From the NCBI GenBank assembly GCA_005800405.1, contig SYFN01000193.1, forward strand, positions 1 to 7,398: a stretch of 7,398 nt of DNA, given 5' to 3'. The DNA is from Burkholderiales bacterium. GTDB lineage: Bacteria > Pseudomonadota > Gammaproteobacteria > Burkholderiales > Burkholderiaceae_D. Below are positions 7,281-7,398 of the stretch, one piece after another. Each line of letters opens with the position of its first letter. Position 1 is the stretch's first letter. Made by a program: the position numbers and the translations under genes. The notes under the pieces were generated by a model. The model did not search any database and was not told where the DNA came from. It saw only the letters and a program-made list of their open reading frames with translations.

Positions 7281-7305
7281 GAATAATATTACTTTTTTAT
7301 TATTC
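7281..7305. repeat. AT-rich inverted repeat upstream of the transposase gene
   Basis: GAATAATA (7281-7288) and TATTATTC (7298-7305) are perfect 8-bp complements around a 9-nt T-rich spacer. It ends 2 nt before the orfA ribosome-binding site. It could damp translation by pairing in the leader, act as part of a weak promoter (TAATAT at 7284-7289), or serve as a transposase or host-factor site. Confidence 0.55.
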
Positions 7306-7307
7306 AA

Positions 7308-7313
7308 AAGGAG
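7308..7313 (+). promoter_or_regulatory. Ribosome-binding site of the transposase orfA
   Basis: AAGGAG lies 6 nt before the ATG at 7320, a near-ideal site that fixes the orfA start. Confidence 0.75.
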
Positions 7314-7319
7314 TCAGTG

Positions 7320-7398
7320 ATGCCTAAAGGTGTTCGATTAAAGCCCGAGCAGATCGTGGCCAAGCTGCGCGAGATTGAGCTCAAGATAGGTCAAGGCA
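7320..7398 (+). CDS. IS3-family transposase OrfA, N-terminal fragment cut by window edge
   Basis: Only the first 26 codons are present, starting MPKGVRLKPEQIVAKLREIE. The RLKPEQIVAKLRxIE pattern is typical of the first helix of the small helix-turn-helix OrfA of IS3-family elements, whose OrfA binds the terminal repeats. OrfB, the DDE catalytic part made by a -1 frameshift, would lie beyond the window. A strong AAGGAG site supports the start. The subgroup cannot be fixed from so little sequence. Its orientation is away from the cfa-like gene, with the 5' ends of the two genes facing each other. Confidence 0.8.
   Translation, partial: MPKGVRLKPEQIVAKLREIELKIGQG

Larger units (their letters stand above)
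7264..7398 (+). mobile_element. Left end of an IS3-family insertion sequence (partial)
   Basis: The transposase OrfA start at 7320 shows that an IS3-family element runs off the right edge. In this family orfA usually begins a few tens of bases inside the left terminal repeat. A TGATCC at 7264-7269 could be the tip, because many IS3-family ends begin with TG, but the other end is outside the window and this boundary is a guess. The true edge could lie tens of bases to either side. Confidence 0.4.

Overview
The window reads as an ordinary stretch of a beta-proteobacterial chromosome, most likely Burkholderiales. Family Oxalobacteraceae is a guess from gene order, protein style and moderate GC content; no 16S or other marker is present to confirm it. 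Genes are tightly packed. The left half is purine and tRNA-modification housekeeping, the middle holds small redox genes around a divergent promoter, and the right edge runs into an insertion sequence.

Left block (46-3691, + strand): purC, purE and purK are tightly linked (1 nt between purC and purE; a 4-nt ATGA overlap between purE and purK). Ten nt further on is a Sua5-type L-threonylcarbamoyladenylate synthase. PurK and PurE carry out consecutive steps (AIR to N5-CAIR to CAIR) and PurC makes SAICAR from CAIR, so three adjacent genes cover three adjacent steps of IMP synthesis. The Sua5 enzyme starts the t6A37 modification of tRNA and is probably co-transcribed.

Middle block (3906-5737): a flavin-reductase-like protein on the - strand diverges from a short + strand gene that resembles only the N-terminal part of an adenylate-forming (ANL) enzyme. 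That gene is followed 13 nt later by msrA, a methionine sulfoxide reductase with a strong ribosome-binding site. The divergent promoter region holds a perfect 7-bp-arm dyad that may be an operator.

Right block (5739-7398): a cyclopropane-fatty-acyl-phospholipid synthase gene (- strand) converges on msrA. Its frame is stopped by an amber codon exactly where the family has a conserved Gln in a C-terminal 'QVV' motif. Beyond the TAG, 24 further codons look like the normal tail and end 1 nt from the msrA stop. Upstream of this gene lie about 370 bp without a recognisable gene, then the start of an IS3-family transposase OrfA cut by the window edge.

No tRNA, rRNA, CRISPR array or defence system was found. 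The points most worth following up are the amber codon in the cfa-like gene, the degenerate half-length ANL-like protein, and the dyad in the divergent promoter. I do not see a convincing wholly new system here.
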